The notes under the pieces are model-generated. The model was given only the letters and a program-made list of their open reading frames with translations. It was not told where the DNA came from and did not search any database. 64,000 nucleotides of DNA, from contig CAZKQW010000007.1 in assembly GCA_964555055.1 (NCBI GenBank), positions 111,478 through 175,477 of the forward strand, in the 5' to 3' direction. This document shows, piece by piece, positions 9,771 through 18,421 of the stretch (the stretch's first letter is position 1; each line of letters starts with the position of its first letter). The position numbers and the translations under genes were made by a program. The DNA comes from GCA-016699445 sp964555055. GTDB taxonomy: Bacteria > UBA10199 > JACPAL01 > GCA-016699445.

Positions 9771-11059
9771 TGGAGAAAGTCCTCACGAAAAATTTCGACA
9801 CCCCCGATTCGCATACGATTTCCGTGTACGAAAAGAACGGCGGTTACGCGGCCCTCAAGAAGGCTTTCGCGATGAAGCCGGCCGATGTGACCGCGGAAGT
9901 CAAGAACTCGGGCCTGAGGGGACGCGGGGGCGCCGGATTTCCCGCGGGAATGAAGTGGGGATTCATCCCTCAGAACGGGACGAAACCCATTTACCTCTGC
10001 GTGAATGCCGACGAGAGCGAACCGGGCACTTTTAAAGACCGCCATATCTTGGAGAAGGACCCGCATCTTTTGATCGAAGGGGTCATTATCGCCTCCTACG
10101 CGATCAATTCCCATCGGTCGTATATTTACATGCGGGGAGAGTTCGACCTGCCGCGCCGTCGCATCGAGCAAGCCTTGAAGGAAGCTTACGACAAGGGGTA
10201 TTTAGGGAAGAATATCTTGGGCTCGGGCTATGACTTGGATCTTCACCTGCACCGCGGTGCGGGAGCCTATATCTGCGGCGAGGAGACGGCCTTGTTGAAC
10301 TCCTTGGAAGGCAACCGAGGCTATCCGCGGATCAAACCGCCGTTTCCGGCGGTGGAAGGGCTTTTCGGGAGCCCGACGGTCGTGAACAACGTCGAGACGA
10401 TCGCCGCCGTCCCTTACATCGTCGAAAAAGGCGCGGATGCTTACAAAAAAATGGGCACGGAGAAGAGCACCGGCACCAAGCTCTTCTCGGTGAGCGGCCC
10501 CGTCGTGCGTCCCGGCGTGTACGAAGTCGAGATGGGGATCCCGATGCGGAAGTTCATCAACGAAACGTGCGGCGGCATGCGTCCCGGCAAGACGCTGAAG
10601 GCGGTCGTGCCCGGAGGCTCCTCGATGCCGGTGTTGACGGCGCGGGAAGTCGAAGAAGTGAATCTCGATTACGAATCCATTGCGTCCAAAGGATCTCTCT
10701 TGGGCTCCGGCGGCATGATCGTGATCGACGAGGACACGTGCATGGTCTGGGCTTTGGAGAATTTGGCGCGCTTCTACTCGCACGAATCGTGCGGCCAATG
10801 CTCCCCGTGCCGCGAGGGCACGGGCTGGGCCTATAAGGTTTTGCAGCGTTTGACCCGTTTCGAAGGCGCCCAGGAGGACATCGAGCTCGTCTTGGACATC
10901 GGCAAGAAGATGGCGGGGAAGACGATCTGCGTTTTGGCGGATTCCCTATCGATGCCGATCGCGAGCTACATCGGGAAATTCCGGGACGAGTTCGAAGCCC
11001 ACGCCCATCCTAAGAAAGATTGCCCCCGCTGCCGGAAACGATTGGACGATTGCAATTGA
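9770..11059 (+). CDS. nuoF: NADH-quinone oxidoreductase subunit F
   Basis: 51-kDa-type subunit that binds NADH, FMN and cluster N3. It has 429 residues. The NADH/FMN glycine-rich segment GRGGAGFPAGMKWGF and the ESEPGTFKDR segment are present. The N3 ligands appear as CGQCSPCREG with the fourth Cys near residue 390 in GKTICVLADS. The start was set at the ATG overlapping the nuoE stop because the conserved sequence begins there. Followed by nuoG after 11 bases. Confidence 0.97.
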   Translation: MEKVLTKNFDTPDSHTISVYEKNGGYAALKKAFAMKPADVTAEVKNSGLRGRGGAGFPAGMKWGFIPQNGTKPIYLCVNADESEPGTFKDRHILEKDPHLLIEGVIIASYAINSHRSYIYMRGEFDLPRRRIEQALKEAYDKGYLGKNILGSGYDLDLHLHRGAGAYICGEETALLNSLEGNRGYPRIKPPFPAVEGLFGSPTVVNNVETIAAVPYIVEKGADAYKKMGTEKSTGTKLFSVSGPVVRPGVYEVEMGIPMRKFINETCGGMRPGKTLKAVVPGGSSMPVLTAREVEEVNLDYESIASKGSLLGSGGMIVIDEDTCMVWALENLARFYSHESCGQCSPCREGTGWAYKVLQRLTRFEGAQEDIELVLDIGKKMAGKTICVLADSLSMPIASYIGKFRDEFEAHAHPKKDCPRCRKRLDDCN

Positions 11060-11070
11060 CGAGCGAGACT

Positions 11071-12612
11071 ATGAGCGCACCTTTGGCGAAAGTGACCATT
11101 GACGGAAAAGAGATCGAAGTCCCTGCGGGGACCAATCTCATAGAGGCTGCCAAACAGGCCGGCAGCGCCGTTCCGCATTATTGCTACCACGAGAAGCTCT
11201 CGATCGCGGGGAACTGCCGCATTTGCCTCGTGGACATCGAAAAGACGCCGAAGCTCTCGATCGCGTGCAATACGAAGGTGACCGACGGCATGGTGGTCCA
11301 CACCAACAACCCCAAAGTCGTCGAGGCGCGCCAATCGGTCCTCGAATTCATCCTCGTCAACCATCCCATCGATTGCCCCGTGTGCGACCAGGCGGGCGAG
11401 TGCAAGCTCCAAGAGTATTACATGAAGCACGACCTCAAGGCCTCCCGCATGACGGAGGAGAAGGTCCATAAGGACAAGGCCATTCCCCTGGGTCCGAACG
11501 TCATGCTCGACATGGAGCGGTGCATCCTCTGCTCGCGCTGCATCCGGTTCTGCAAGGAAGTGGCCGAAGAAGACCAGCTCTGCTTCTCCGAGCGGGGCAA
11601 CCACAACGAACTCACCACCTATCCCGGCCAGAAGCTCGACAACCCATACGCCATGAACACGATCGACATCTGTCCGGTCGGCGCTCTCACCAGCAGGGAT
11701 TTCCGTTTTAAGCAGCGGGTATGGTTCCTCAAGGAAGTCGACTCCGTCTGCCCGGGCTGCGCGACGGGCTGCAACGTGAAGATCAATCACAACAAAGGCG
11801 TCGCATACCGGCTATTGCCGCGGCAAAACGAGGCCGTGAACGAAGTGTGGATGTGCGACGAGGGTCGCTTTACGTTCAAGCCCACTAACGCGGAGAACCG
11901 CCTGCGCCACCCGATGGTGCGCACGGACGGGGCTTTGAAGGTCGTCCGCCGTGACCAAGCGGTCGCGGAGGTGGCCAAGATCCTTGCGAGCGTGCCTCCC
12001 ACATCTATCCTCGGGATTGCGTCGGCCCAGTTCACCAACGAGAATAATTTCGCCTTCTGGAAATTCCTGAAGGAAGCCGGCGTGACGGATTTTTATTACC
12101 ATGCCCAGGAAGTCTCGAATCCTTCGCAAGACGACTACCTCATCCACCCCGACAAGAACCCGAACCGCGCCGGCGTGGAAGCCTTGGGATTGAAGGCCTT
12201 GGTGGAGGATAAGCGCTACCAATTGATCTTCGTTTTAGGGGATCTGCCGACCGCGCGCCTGCAAAAGATCCTGCTCGACCGCCAACGCACCGTCGTTGTT
12301 TTCTCCAGCCACGACGGGGCCGGCACCGAATTGGCGGACATCGTCTTGCCCGTCCCGACATGGGTTGAGGAGGACGGGACGTTCACGAACAAGCAAAAGC
12401 GCGTGCAGCGCATCTCCCCGGCTTTTCCGGCTCCCGGCGAAAGCCAGCCCGCGTGGGCTTGGGTCTCGCTCCTGGCCCAGGCCAGCAAGCGGGAAAGGCC
12501 TGCCTACCAACGTATTGACCATGTACTGGCCGACCTTGCCGAAACCGTTCCCGCGTTCCGAGGCGTGAACTACGATAAAATCGACGGCCAAGGCGTCATT
12601 CTCAACGCGTAA
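11071..12612 (+). CDS. nuoG: NADH-quinone oxidoreductase subunit G (short form)
   Basis: 75-kDa-type iron-sulfur subunit, 513 residues, clearly shorter than the 680-900 common for NuoG. The N-terminal 2Fe-2S ferredoxin domain has HYCYHEKLSIAGNCRIC. Next come the His/Cys-ligated cluster motif HPIDCPVCDQAGEC and CILCSRCIRFC. A further motif CPGCATGC with a Cys about 27 residues on (VWMCDEG) matches the extra N7-type cluster found in some bacteria. The molybdopterin-oxidoreductase-like C-terminal part is reduced to about 230 residues, without a visible frameshift. The ATG at 11071 begins the conserved domain. Confidence 0.95.
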   Translation: MSAPLAKVTIDGKEIEVPAGTNLIEAAKQAGSAVPHYCYHEKLSIAGNCRICLVDIEKTPKLSIACNTKVTDGMVVHTNNPKVVEARQSVLEFILVNHPIDCPVCDQAGECKLQEYYMKHDLKASRMTEEKVHKDKAIPLGPNVMLDMERCILCSRCIRFCKEVAEEDQLCFSERGNHNELTTYPGQKLDNPYAMNTIDICPVGALTSRDFRFKQRVWFLKEVDSVCPGCATGCNVKINHNKGVAYRLLPRQNEAVNEVWMCDEGRFTFKPTNAENRLRHPMVRTDGALKVVRRDQAVAEVAKILASVPPTSILGIASAQFTNENNFAFWKFLKEAGVTDFYYHAQEVSNPSQDDYLIHPDKNPNRAGVEALGLKALVEDKRYQLIFVLGDLPTARLQKILLDRQRTVVVFSSHDGAGTELADIVLPVPTWVEEDGTFTNKQKRVQRISPAFPAPGESQPAWAWVSLLAQASKRERPAYQRIDHVLADLAETVPAFRGVNYDKIDGQGVILNA

Positions 12613-12615
12613 TCT

Positions 12616-13482
12616 CTAACTTATGTGCTCTTGAATCAGCCGATTGACCGTCTCCGGCTCCTCGTGGGCAAGCCAGTGGCCGGCTTCCTCGAGGAAGACG
12701 AGTTTGCCGTCATCGCATAGATCAATGCTGGGCTGGGCCATTTCGTGCTTTAGGAAAACGTCTTTCTTCCCCCAAATGAGGAGAGTGGGGGGCTGGATCC
12801 GACCACGCGCTTTTTTGCGGGGAGGGCATCTCAGTCCGGCGCGGTACCAGTTGATCATGCCTGTCAACGCCCCGGGTTGTCGCCAAGACTCTTCATAGGC
12901 TGCGAAATCTTCGGAGGAAAAGGTCCCCGGTCGGCTGCTGGACTCGAATCCTTTGCGTCCGCTCTTAGGGACGAAAAGCTCCGGCAAGAAAGGGAGCTGG
13001 AAAAAGAACATGTACCAACTTCGCAACATCTGGGAAGGGTGGGTGAAGAGGTATTTTCTCATCACCTGGTGGTGAGGTACGTTGAGTATCACCAGCTTTT
13101 CGATGCGTTCCGGAAAGCGGTGCGCCGCCCACCACGCGACCGCCCCGCCCCAATCATGGCCGACGAGAATGGCCTTTTTAGCCTTGTAATGATCGATCAA
13201 GCCAATCGCGTCTTCCGCCAAGCAATCCAAATTATAGTCGGAAACTTTCTTAGGTTTCTCGCTGAGATTATACCCGCGCTGGTCCGGGACGACCACGTGG
13301 AAGCCGGCTTTGGCGAAGTGGTCGATTTGTTGGTGCCACCCGTACCAAAATTCCGGGAAGCCATGAAGGAAGATCAGGAGAGGGCCCGTCATAGGACCGG
13401 CCTCGACGACATGGAGGCGGATGCCGTTGATCGGGATTTGAGAGTGTTTCAGAGGTGTTTTTGTTTTGGTGTGGGATGCCAT
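12616..13482 (-). CDS. Alpha/beta hydrolase, epoxide-hydrolase-like
   Basis: Soluble alpha/beta-hydrolase of 288 residues. The oxyanion segment HGFPEFWYGW, the nucleophile elbow GHDWGG (Asp nucleophile), the acid in WGKKDVF and the catalytic His in AGHWLAHE are all visible; WYRAG offers a lid tyrosine. An Asp nucleophile with HGFPE is characteristic of soluble epoxide hydrolases and haloalkane dehalogenases; the tyrosine favours epoxide hydrolase. The ATG at 13482 was preferred over one 66 bases upstream because the conserved part begins just after it. It lies opposite to nuo, between nuoG and nuoH, and is probably an insertion unrelated to complex I. Confidence 0.85.
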   Translation of the reverse strand: MASHTKTKTPLKHSQIPINGIRLHVVEAGPMTGPLLIFLHGFPEFWYGWHQQIDHFAKAGFHVVVPDQRGYNLSEKPKKVSDYNLDCLAEDAIGLIDHYKAKKAILVGHDWGGAVAWWAAHRFPERIEKLVILNVPHHQVMRKYLFTHPSQMLRSWYMFFFQLPFLPELFVPKSGRKGFESSSRPGTFSSEDFAAYEESWRQPGALTGMINWYRAGLRCPPRKKARGRIQPPTLLIWGKKDVFLKHEMAQPSIDLCDDGKLVFLEEAGHWLAHEEPETVNRLIQEHIS

Positions 13483-13680
13483 GAAGAAATGGGGATAGAC
13501 CGATCCCAAAAAATGGCAATGAAAATGGCGGGATATCCCACACGGCAAGGTGGTTAGGTTAAGTCCCGGATCGAGGTCTGAGTGCCCCAGGAATTTTTAG
13601 CCATTTTTTAAGCAGAGGTTATAAATCATAATAATTACATATATTTATAGTTAGGCATCTTCCTTGCTCTCTAGGGGGGG

Positions 13681-14271
13681 ATGAAGTGTTCTTTTAAAAT
13701 GATCGGGCTCTTCCTCATCTCTTGCGGGGTGGGAGCTTTCTCTACAACGACGCATCCGCCCCTTCCTTCGGCTGATATGATAGATAATCCGTCGGGAGGC
13801 GTGCATCAGATCATCGACCAAGAAGCGGCGCACTGGCCCCACACAGAGAGATCCGAGCTAAAGGACGTGGTGATCCATCTCGGGAAGGAATACCGCATCG
13901 ATCCTTTGCTCATCTTATCCGTCATCCATGTGGAGAGCCGTTTCAAGCCCTCCGCCGCTTCGAATCGAGGCGCCTTAGGACTCATGCAGATCAAGCCGAT
14001 CGTGTTACGCGAACTGGGAAAGCGGCGGAACGTGGGAAGCTTCGAGCAGCAGCGTCTTTTGAACGATAAGGCCTTCAATCTCTATGTGGGCGTCCGGTAT
14101 CTCTCGTTCCTCTTGAAGAAATTCGACGGTGACGTGAACAAAGCCCTCATGGCCTACAACGCGGGACCCACGACCGTCAGCCTCTTCTATAAAAACCGCC
14201 CGGCCCCGACGGGAGGTTATCAGGGACGCGTGTTGAAGACCTACCGTCGGTACGCGTCGCTCTCCCTTTAA
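13681..14271 (+). CDS. Lytic transglycosylase (SLT domain), probable lipoprotein
   Basis: Predicted murein lytic transglycosylase, 196 residues, acting on peptidoglycan in the periplasm. The SLT fold shows the catalytic Glu in HVESRFKPSAAS, the GALGLMQIKP motif and the AYNAGPTTV motif. The N-terminus has a hydrophobic stretch ending LISC, so it may be a lipoprotein cleaved before Cys15. It sits between the hydrolase and nuoH in the nuo direction, 52 bases before nuoH. The 130 bases upstream include an AT-rich stretch (about 13620-13660) that could hold a promoter. Confidence 0.88.
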   Translation: MKCSFKMIGLFLISCGVGAFSTTTHPPLPSADMIDNPSGGVHQIIDQEAAHWPHTERSELKDVVIHLGKEYRIDPLLILSVIHVESRFKPSAASNRGALGLMQIKPIVLRELGKRRNVGSFEQQRLLNDKAFNLYVGVRYLSFLLKKFDGDVNKALMAYNAGPTTVSLFYKNRPAPTGGYQGRVLKTYRRYASLSL

Positions 14272-14322
14272 AGAAGATTTCCTTGAAACCGATGGCGGCT
14301 TTCTGTACCAAGTGCGGCTCAC

Positions 14323-15597
14323 ATGTTTCCGCTTCCCGAAGACCTGATGCCTCTGTTGATTTCGATCGCTAAAGTCATTTTAATTCCCGTCGTCGTCTTA
14401 AACCTCATCCCCCTTCTCATTTGGATGGAGCGCAAGGTCTCGGCTTACATCCAGGACCGTCGCGGGCCAAACCGTGCGAACATCCTTGGCGTGCGGCTGG
14501 CAGGGATGATCTTGAATTTCGCCGACGTCGTGAAGCTCTTGACGAAGGAGGAGTTCTTTCCCGCTGGCGCGAACCGCTTTTACTTCGTCTTGGCTCCCGG
14601 CCTGGTCTTCTTCATCTACGTCATCACGACGGCCATCATCCCCTTCGCGGACGTCTTGCGGATCGGGGACTTCACGATGTCGTTCCAGATCGCCGACCTG
14701 AACGTCGGCGTCCTCTACCTCTTTTCGATGGCGTCCCTGGCGGTTTACGGCGTGATGTTGGCGGGTTGGTCGTCCAACAACAAATATTCCCTCCTAGGAG
14801 GACTGCGCGCCTCCTCCCAAATGATCAGCTACGAGATCGCGATGGGACTCTCGATCGTGACTCTTTTCATGATGGCGGGATCGACGAGCCTGAACGATAT
14901 CATCCGTTACCAATCGGAAGATCCTCTTTCGTGGAATATCATCCAACAACCCTTGGCCTTCGTCCTCTTCTTGATCGCGACCTTCGCGGAGACTAACCGC
15001 AACCCCTTCGACCTACCGGAGGGCGAGTCCGAGCTCGTGGCCGGTTACCATGTCGAGTATTCCAGCATGAAATTCGCCCTTTTCTTCATGGGGGAATATG
15101 CAGCCATCATCGTAGCGTCGTCCGTCTTGGCCGCCCTCTTCTTGGGAGGATGGCAAGTGCCTTTCCTCTCCACGCAGGCTTTGATCGACAATGCCGTCTT
15201 CTTCTTAAACGTCCTCGGTAAGAGCTTCGGCATCGTCTCGACCTTGCTCGGGATAGGCTTAGTGGCCCAATTTCGTCCTGGTCGTTATAAAGACGCGCGG
15301 GATTTCGAAGTTTTGGTGTTAGGACTTCCGGCCGTCGGGGCGGGCATCGTAGCCGCTTACTTCTTCTTCAGCCAAGGGATTTACGACATGCCCGACTGGG
15401 CGCCGCCCGTGTTCGCTGCGTCGCTGCAATTTATCACCTTTATCGCGAAGGTGATTTTCTTTTGCTTTTTCTTTATTTGGGTGCGTTGGACGCTGCCGCG
15501 TTTCCGTTATGACCAACTCATGTCCTTTGGTTGGAAGGGAATGATCCCTGCATCCCTTGCGAATCTTCTTTTCGTGTCGACGCGCATGATGTTTTAG
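14323..15597 (+). CDS. nuoH: NADH-quinone oxidoreductase subunit H
   Basis: Membrane subunit at the quinone chamber of complex I, 424 residues, longer than the usual 320-350 because of extra C-terminal helices. The signature MERKVSAYIQDRRGPNRAN and the ETNRNPFDLPEGESELVAGY loop with its acidic residues are clear. It opens the second membrane-arm block (H-J-K-L-M-N). The 39 bases to nuoJ leave no room for nuoI, which normally follows nuoH. Confidence 0.96.
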   Translation: MFPLPEDLMPLLISIAKVILIPVVVLNLIPLLIWMERKVSAYIQDRRGPNRANILGVRLAGMILNFADVVKLLTKEEFFPAGANRFYFVLAPGLVFFIYVITTAIIPFADVLRIGDFTMSFQIADLNVGVLYLFSMASLAVYGVMLAGWSSNNKYSLLGGLRASSQMISYEIAMGLSIVTLFMMAGSTSLNDIIRYQSEDPLSWNIIQQPLAFVLFLIATFAETNRNPFDLPEGESELVAGYHVEYSSMKFALFFMGEYAAIIVASSVLAALFLGGWQVPFLSTQALIDNAVFFLNVLGKSFGIVSTLLGIGLVAQFRPGRYKDARDFEVLVLGLPAVGAGIVAAYFFFSQGIYDMPDWAPPVFAASLQFITFIAKVIFFCFFFIWVRWTLPRFRYDQLMSFGWKGMIPASLANLLFVSTRMMF

Positions 15598-15636
15598 TTT
15601 GCAATGTCTTTACCCAAAAGTTAACGGACGCGGCTC

Positions 15637-16131
15637 ATGCAAATTGCCTTTTTCTATTTCTTTTCAGGTCTTTCCGTCTTGTCAGCCCTCTGTGTCGTTT
15701 TTTTCAGAAATACTCTCTCCGCGGCCGTTTCTTTGGTCGTTTCCTTATTCGGAGTGGCCTGTCTCTTTGGTCTTCTTGAAGCCCACTTCTTAGCCGCCAT
15801 GCAGGTTTTAGTCTATGCGGGCGCTGTCATGGTGCTTTTCCTTTTCGTGATTATGCTGTTGAATTTGGGCCGCGAAGAATTGTTGCGTATCAAGCTGTCG
15901 TTTCTCGGGATCATCGGAACAGCCGTAGGCACTTGTCTAGGCCTTTTATGGTTGGTGAAATCACAGGGGCTCAGAGGTTCCGTCTTAGACGCTGGTGTCG
16001 GAAGCGATTATGGGACCGTTAAGGGTGTTGGCCAACTCCTCTTCGGCGAATACTTGATCCCTTTCGAATTGACGTCGATCCTCCTGCTGGTCGCCATCAT
16101 CGGGGCCATCACGTTAGCGAGGAAATCATGA
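15637..16131 (+). CDS. nuoJ: NADH-quinone oxidoreductase subunit J
   Basis: Membrane subunit of the E-channel region, 164 residues with five hydrophobic segments. The conserved LVYAGAVMVLFLFVIMLLN segment (about residues 53-71), which includes the pi-bulge region of the third helix, is clear. Its last codons overlap the start of nuoK by four bases, the usual J-K coupling. Confidence 0.95.
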   Translation: MQIAFFYFFSGLSVLSALCVVFFRNTLSAAVSLVVSLFGVACLFGLLEAHFLAAMQVLVYAGAVMVLFLFVIMLLNLGREELLRIKLSFLGIIGTAVGTCLGLLWLVKSQGLRGSVLDAGVGSDYGTVKGVGQLLFGEYLIPFELTSILLLVAIIGAITLARKS

Positions 16132-16430
16132 TTCTGCTCTCACACGTCCTCGGTGTCAGCGCTCTTTTATTTTCCATTGGTGTCATTGGGGTATTGTGTC
16201 GGCGCAATACTTTGGTCGTTTTCATGTCGGTGGAAATCATGCTGAACGCCGCGAATCTGGCCTTCATCGGCTTCGCCCGCGAGCGGGGCGGCATGGAGGG
16301 GCAGGCCATCGCGTTCTTCGTCATGGCCTTGGCCGCGGCCGAAGTCGCGGTCGGCTTGGGCATCATCATGGCGGTCTTCAAGAAGCAGGGTACGATCGAT
16401 TTGGGGAAGGTGAATTTTCTTAAAGGGTGA
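16128..16430 (+). CDS. nuoK: NADH-quinone oxidoreductase subunit K
   Basis: Small three-helix subunit of complex I, exactly 100 residues as in most bacteria. The conserved MSVEIMLNAANLAFIGFAR segment and the second membrane Glu in AAAEVAVGLGI are present; both glutamates take part in proton transfer. It overlaps nuoJ by four bases and precedes nuoL by ten. Confidence 0.95.
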   Translation: MILLSHVLGVSALLFSIGVIGVLCRRNTLVVFMSVEIMLNAANLAFIGFARERGGMEGQAIAFFVMALAAAEVAVGLGIIMAVFKKQGTIDLGKVNFLKG

Positions 16431-16440
16431 CTCGTAGACT

Positions 16441-18414
16441 ATGCAAAACCTGCTCTTAGGCATTCCGATCAGCACTGTGGTTTTCTTGATCCCGCTCCTG
16501 CCTTTCTTGGGCGCGTGCTTCAACGGCTTGGTCGCCTTGATGTGCCGTTCGGGAAAAGCGCCGATCCCGAAGCCCTTGGTGACGTTGGTGGCGGTGACGA
16601 TGCCCGTCTTGGCCTTTGCCTTGACCCTATGGCTCTTTTTCTTCGCGAAGGATCCGGCGACGGGTTTTACGACGCCTCCTTTGTGGAATTGGATCGCGGT
16701 CGACGACTTCGTCGCGGGTATTTCCTTTAAAGTCGACCGCCTGTCCCTCGTCATGGGGCTGGTGATCACGGGCGTTGGTTCCCTCATTCATATCTATTCG
16801 ACGGGTTACATGTCGCATGACGCGGGGTACGCGCGTTACTTCACTTTTTTGAATCTTTTCCTCTTCGCCATGCTGATCTTGGTATTTGCAGGCAACCTCC
16901 CCCTGATGTTCGTGGGTTGGGAAGGCGTGGGCATGTGCTCGTATTTTCTGATCGGATTTTGGTTTGACGATCCTCAAAAGGCCGCCGCGGGCAAAAAAGC
17001 CTTCATTGTGAACCGCGTGGGGGATTTCGGGTTCCTGCTCGCGATGTTCCTCATGTACCAGACCCTTTCCCAAAAAGGGCTGACGTCAGGGCTGGGATTC
17101 TTAAGCTTCGATACGCTTGAAAGGTACCGAGGGGATTTGTTCCTGGTGGCGACGCCGGTCTGTCTCCTTCTTTTCGTAGGGGCGATGGGGAAATCGGCGC
17201 AGATTCCCCTCTACGTGTGGTTGCCGGACGCCATGGCGGGTCCGACGCCAGTCTCGGCCTTGATTCACGCAGCCACCATGGTGACGGCCGGCGTCTATAT
17301 GATCGCTCGTTTGAATTTCCTCTATACGTTGTCCCCAACCGTCATGGGATTCGTCGCGGCGATCGGCATGGCTACGGCCCTTTTCGCGGCGTTGATCGCC
17401 ATCGTCCAGAGCGACATCAAGAAAGTCCTCGCCTATTCGACGGTGAGTCAGTTGGGATTCATGTTCTACGCGGTGGGGGTCGGGTCTTTCGCGGCCGGCG
17501 TTTTCCACCTTATGACCCACGCCTTTTTTAAGGCCTGCTTGTTCCTAGGATCCGGTTCGGTCATCCATGGCCTTCATGGTGAACAGAATATTTGGAAAAT
17601 GGGCGGTTTGAAGTCCAAGATGCCCGTGACCGCTTGGACGTTCGGGCTTTCCGTGTTGGCGATCGCGGGTATGTTCCCGTTCGCGGGATTCTTCTCGAAG
17701 GACGCGATCCTCTTTCACGGCTATGTTTTAGGCCCTCGCGTGTTGTGGGGAATGGGTTTCCTGACGGCGGGTTTGACGGCTTTTTACATGACGCGCGTTT
17801 TTGCGCTGACGTTTTTGGGTCAACCCCGTGATCTTCACCTGCATGAACACGCCCACGAGTCGCCGCCATCCATGACATTTGCATTAATTGTTTTGGCTCT
17901 TTTGGCGGTTGCTGGTGGTTGGGTAGGCATCCCTGAATCGCTCCATGGGAACGACCTCTTCTTCAAATGGTTGGCGCCGCTTTTTCCTTATCCCGAATAT
18001 TGGGAGAAGATCGAGCACGCGGGCCACGGCACGGAGCTCACGCTTTCCTTCGTGACGCTCCTCTGGGCCTTTCATTGCGCGCTGGTATCCTTCGTCATTT
18101 ATTCCCAAAAACTCAATCTCGCCAAGAATCTCGCGTTGAAATGCCCGCGCCTCCACTCGCTTTTGGAGAATAAGTTCTATGTGGATGAAATCTATCAAGC
18201 CCTGATCGTGAAACCTTTAGGTTGGATCTCAGAAAAAATCTTGTGGCGCTTCGCGGATCAAAAAGTCATCGACTCTCTCTTCGTCGAAGGGACGGCGCAG
18301 ACTTTATCGCTCGCGGGACGTACGTTATCCCTTTTACAATCCGGTGTCGTGCAAATGTATGCGATACTTTTCGCGATCGGAGGTTTGGCCCTGATCGCTT
18401 ATTTCGTGTTCTGA
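16441..18414 (+). CDS. nuoL: NADH-quinone oxidoreductase subunit L, copy 2
   Basis: Full-length antiporter-like subunit, 657 residues, with about 16 helices and the long lateral helix near the C-terminus. Signatures: FVGWEGVGMCSYFLIGFW, LYVWLPDAMAGPTPVSALIH, DIKKVLAYSTVSQLGF and FKACLFLGSGSVIH. It shares long identical stretches with the truncated copy at the window start. It follows nuoK by ten bases, so this copy sits in the canonical place. A His-rich patch (LHEHAHE, about residues 467-473) occurs in a loop, and copy 1 has a similar MHHLHE. Confidence 0.97.
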   Translation: MQNLLLGIPISTVVFLIPLLPFLGACFNGLVALMCRSGKAPIPKPLVTLVAVTMPVLAFALTLWLFFFAKDPATGFTTPPLWNWIAVDDFVAGISFKVDRLSLVMGLVITGVGSLIHIYSTGYMSHDAGYARYFTFLNLFLFAMLILVFAGNLPLMFVGWEGVGMCSYFLIGFWFDDPQKAAAGKKAFIVNRVGDFGFLLAMFLMYQTLSQKGLTSGLGFLSFDTLERYRGDLFLVATPVCLLLFVGAMGKSAQIPLYVWLPDAMAGPTPVSALIHAATMVTAGVYMIARLNFLYTLSPTVMGFVAAIGMATALFAALIAIVQSDIKKVLAYSTVSQLGFMFYAVGVGSFAAGVFHLMTHAFFKACLFLGSGSVIHGLHGEQNIWKMGGLKSKMPVTAWTFGLSVLAIAGMFPFAGFFSKDAILFHGYVLGPRVLWGMGFLTAGLTAFYMTRVFALTFLGQPRDLHLHEHAHESPPSMTFALIVLALLAVAGGWVGIPESLHGNDLFFKWLAPLFPYPEYWEKIEHAGHGTELTLSFVTLLWAFHCALVSFVIYSQKLNLAKNLALKCPRLHSLLENKFYVDEIYQALIVKPLGWISEKILWRFADQKVIDSLFVEGTAQTLSLAGRTLSLLQSGVVQMYAILFAIGGLALIAYFVF

Positions 18415-18421
18415 TGATTTT

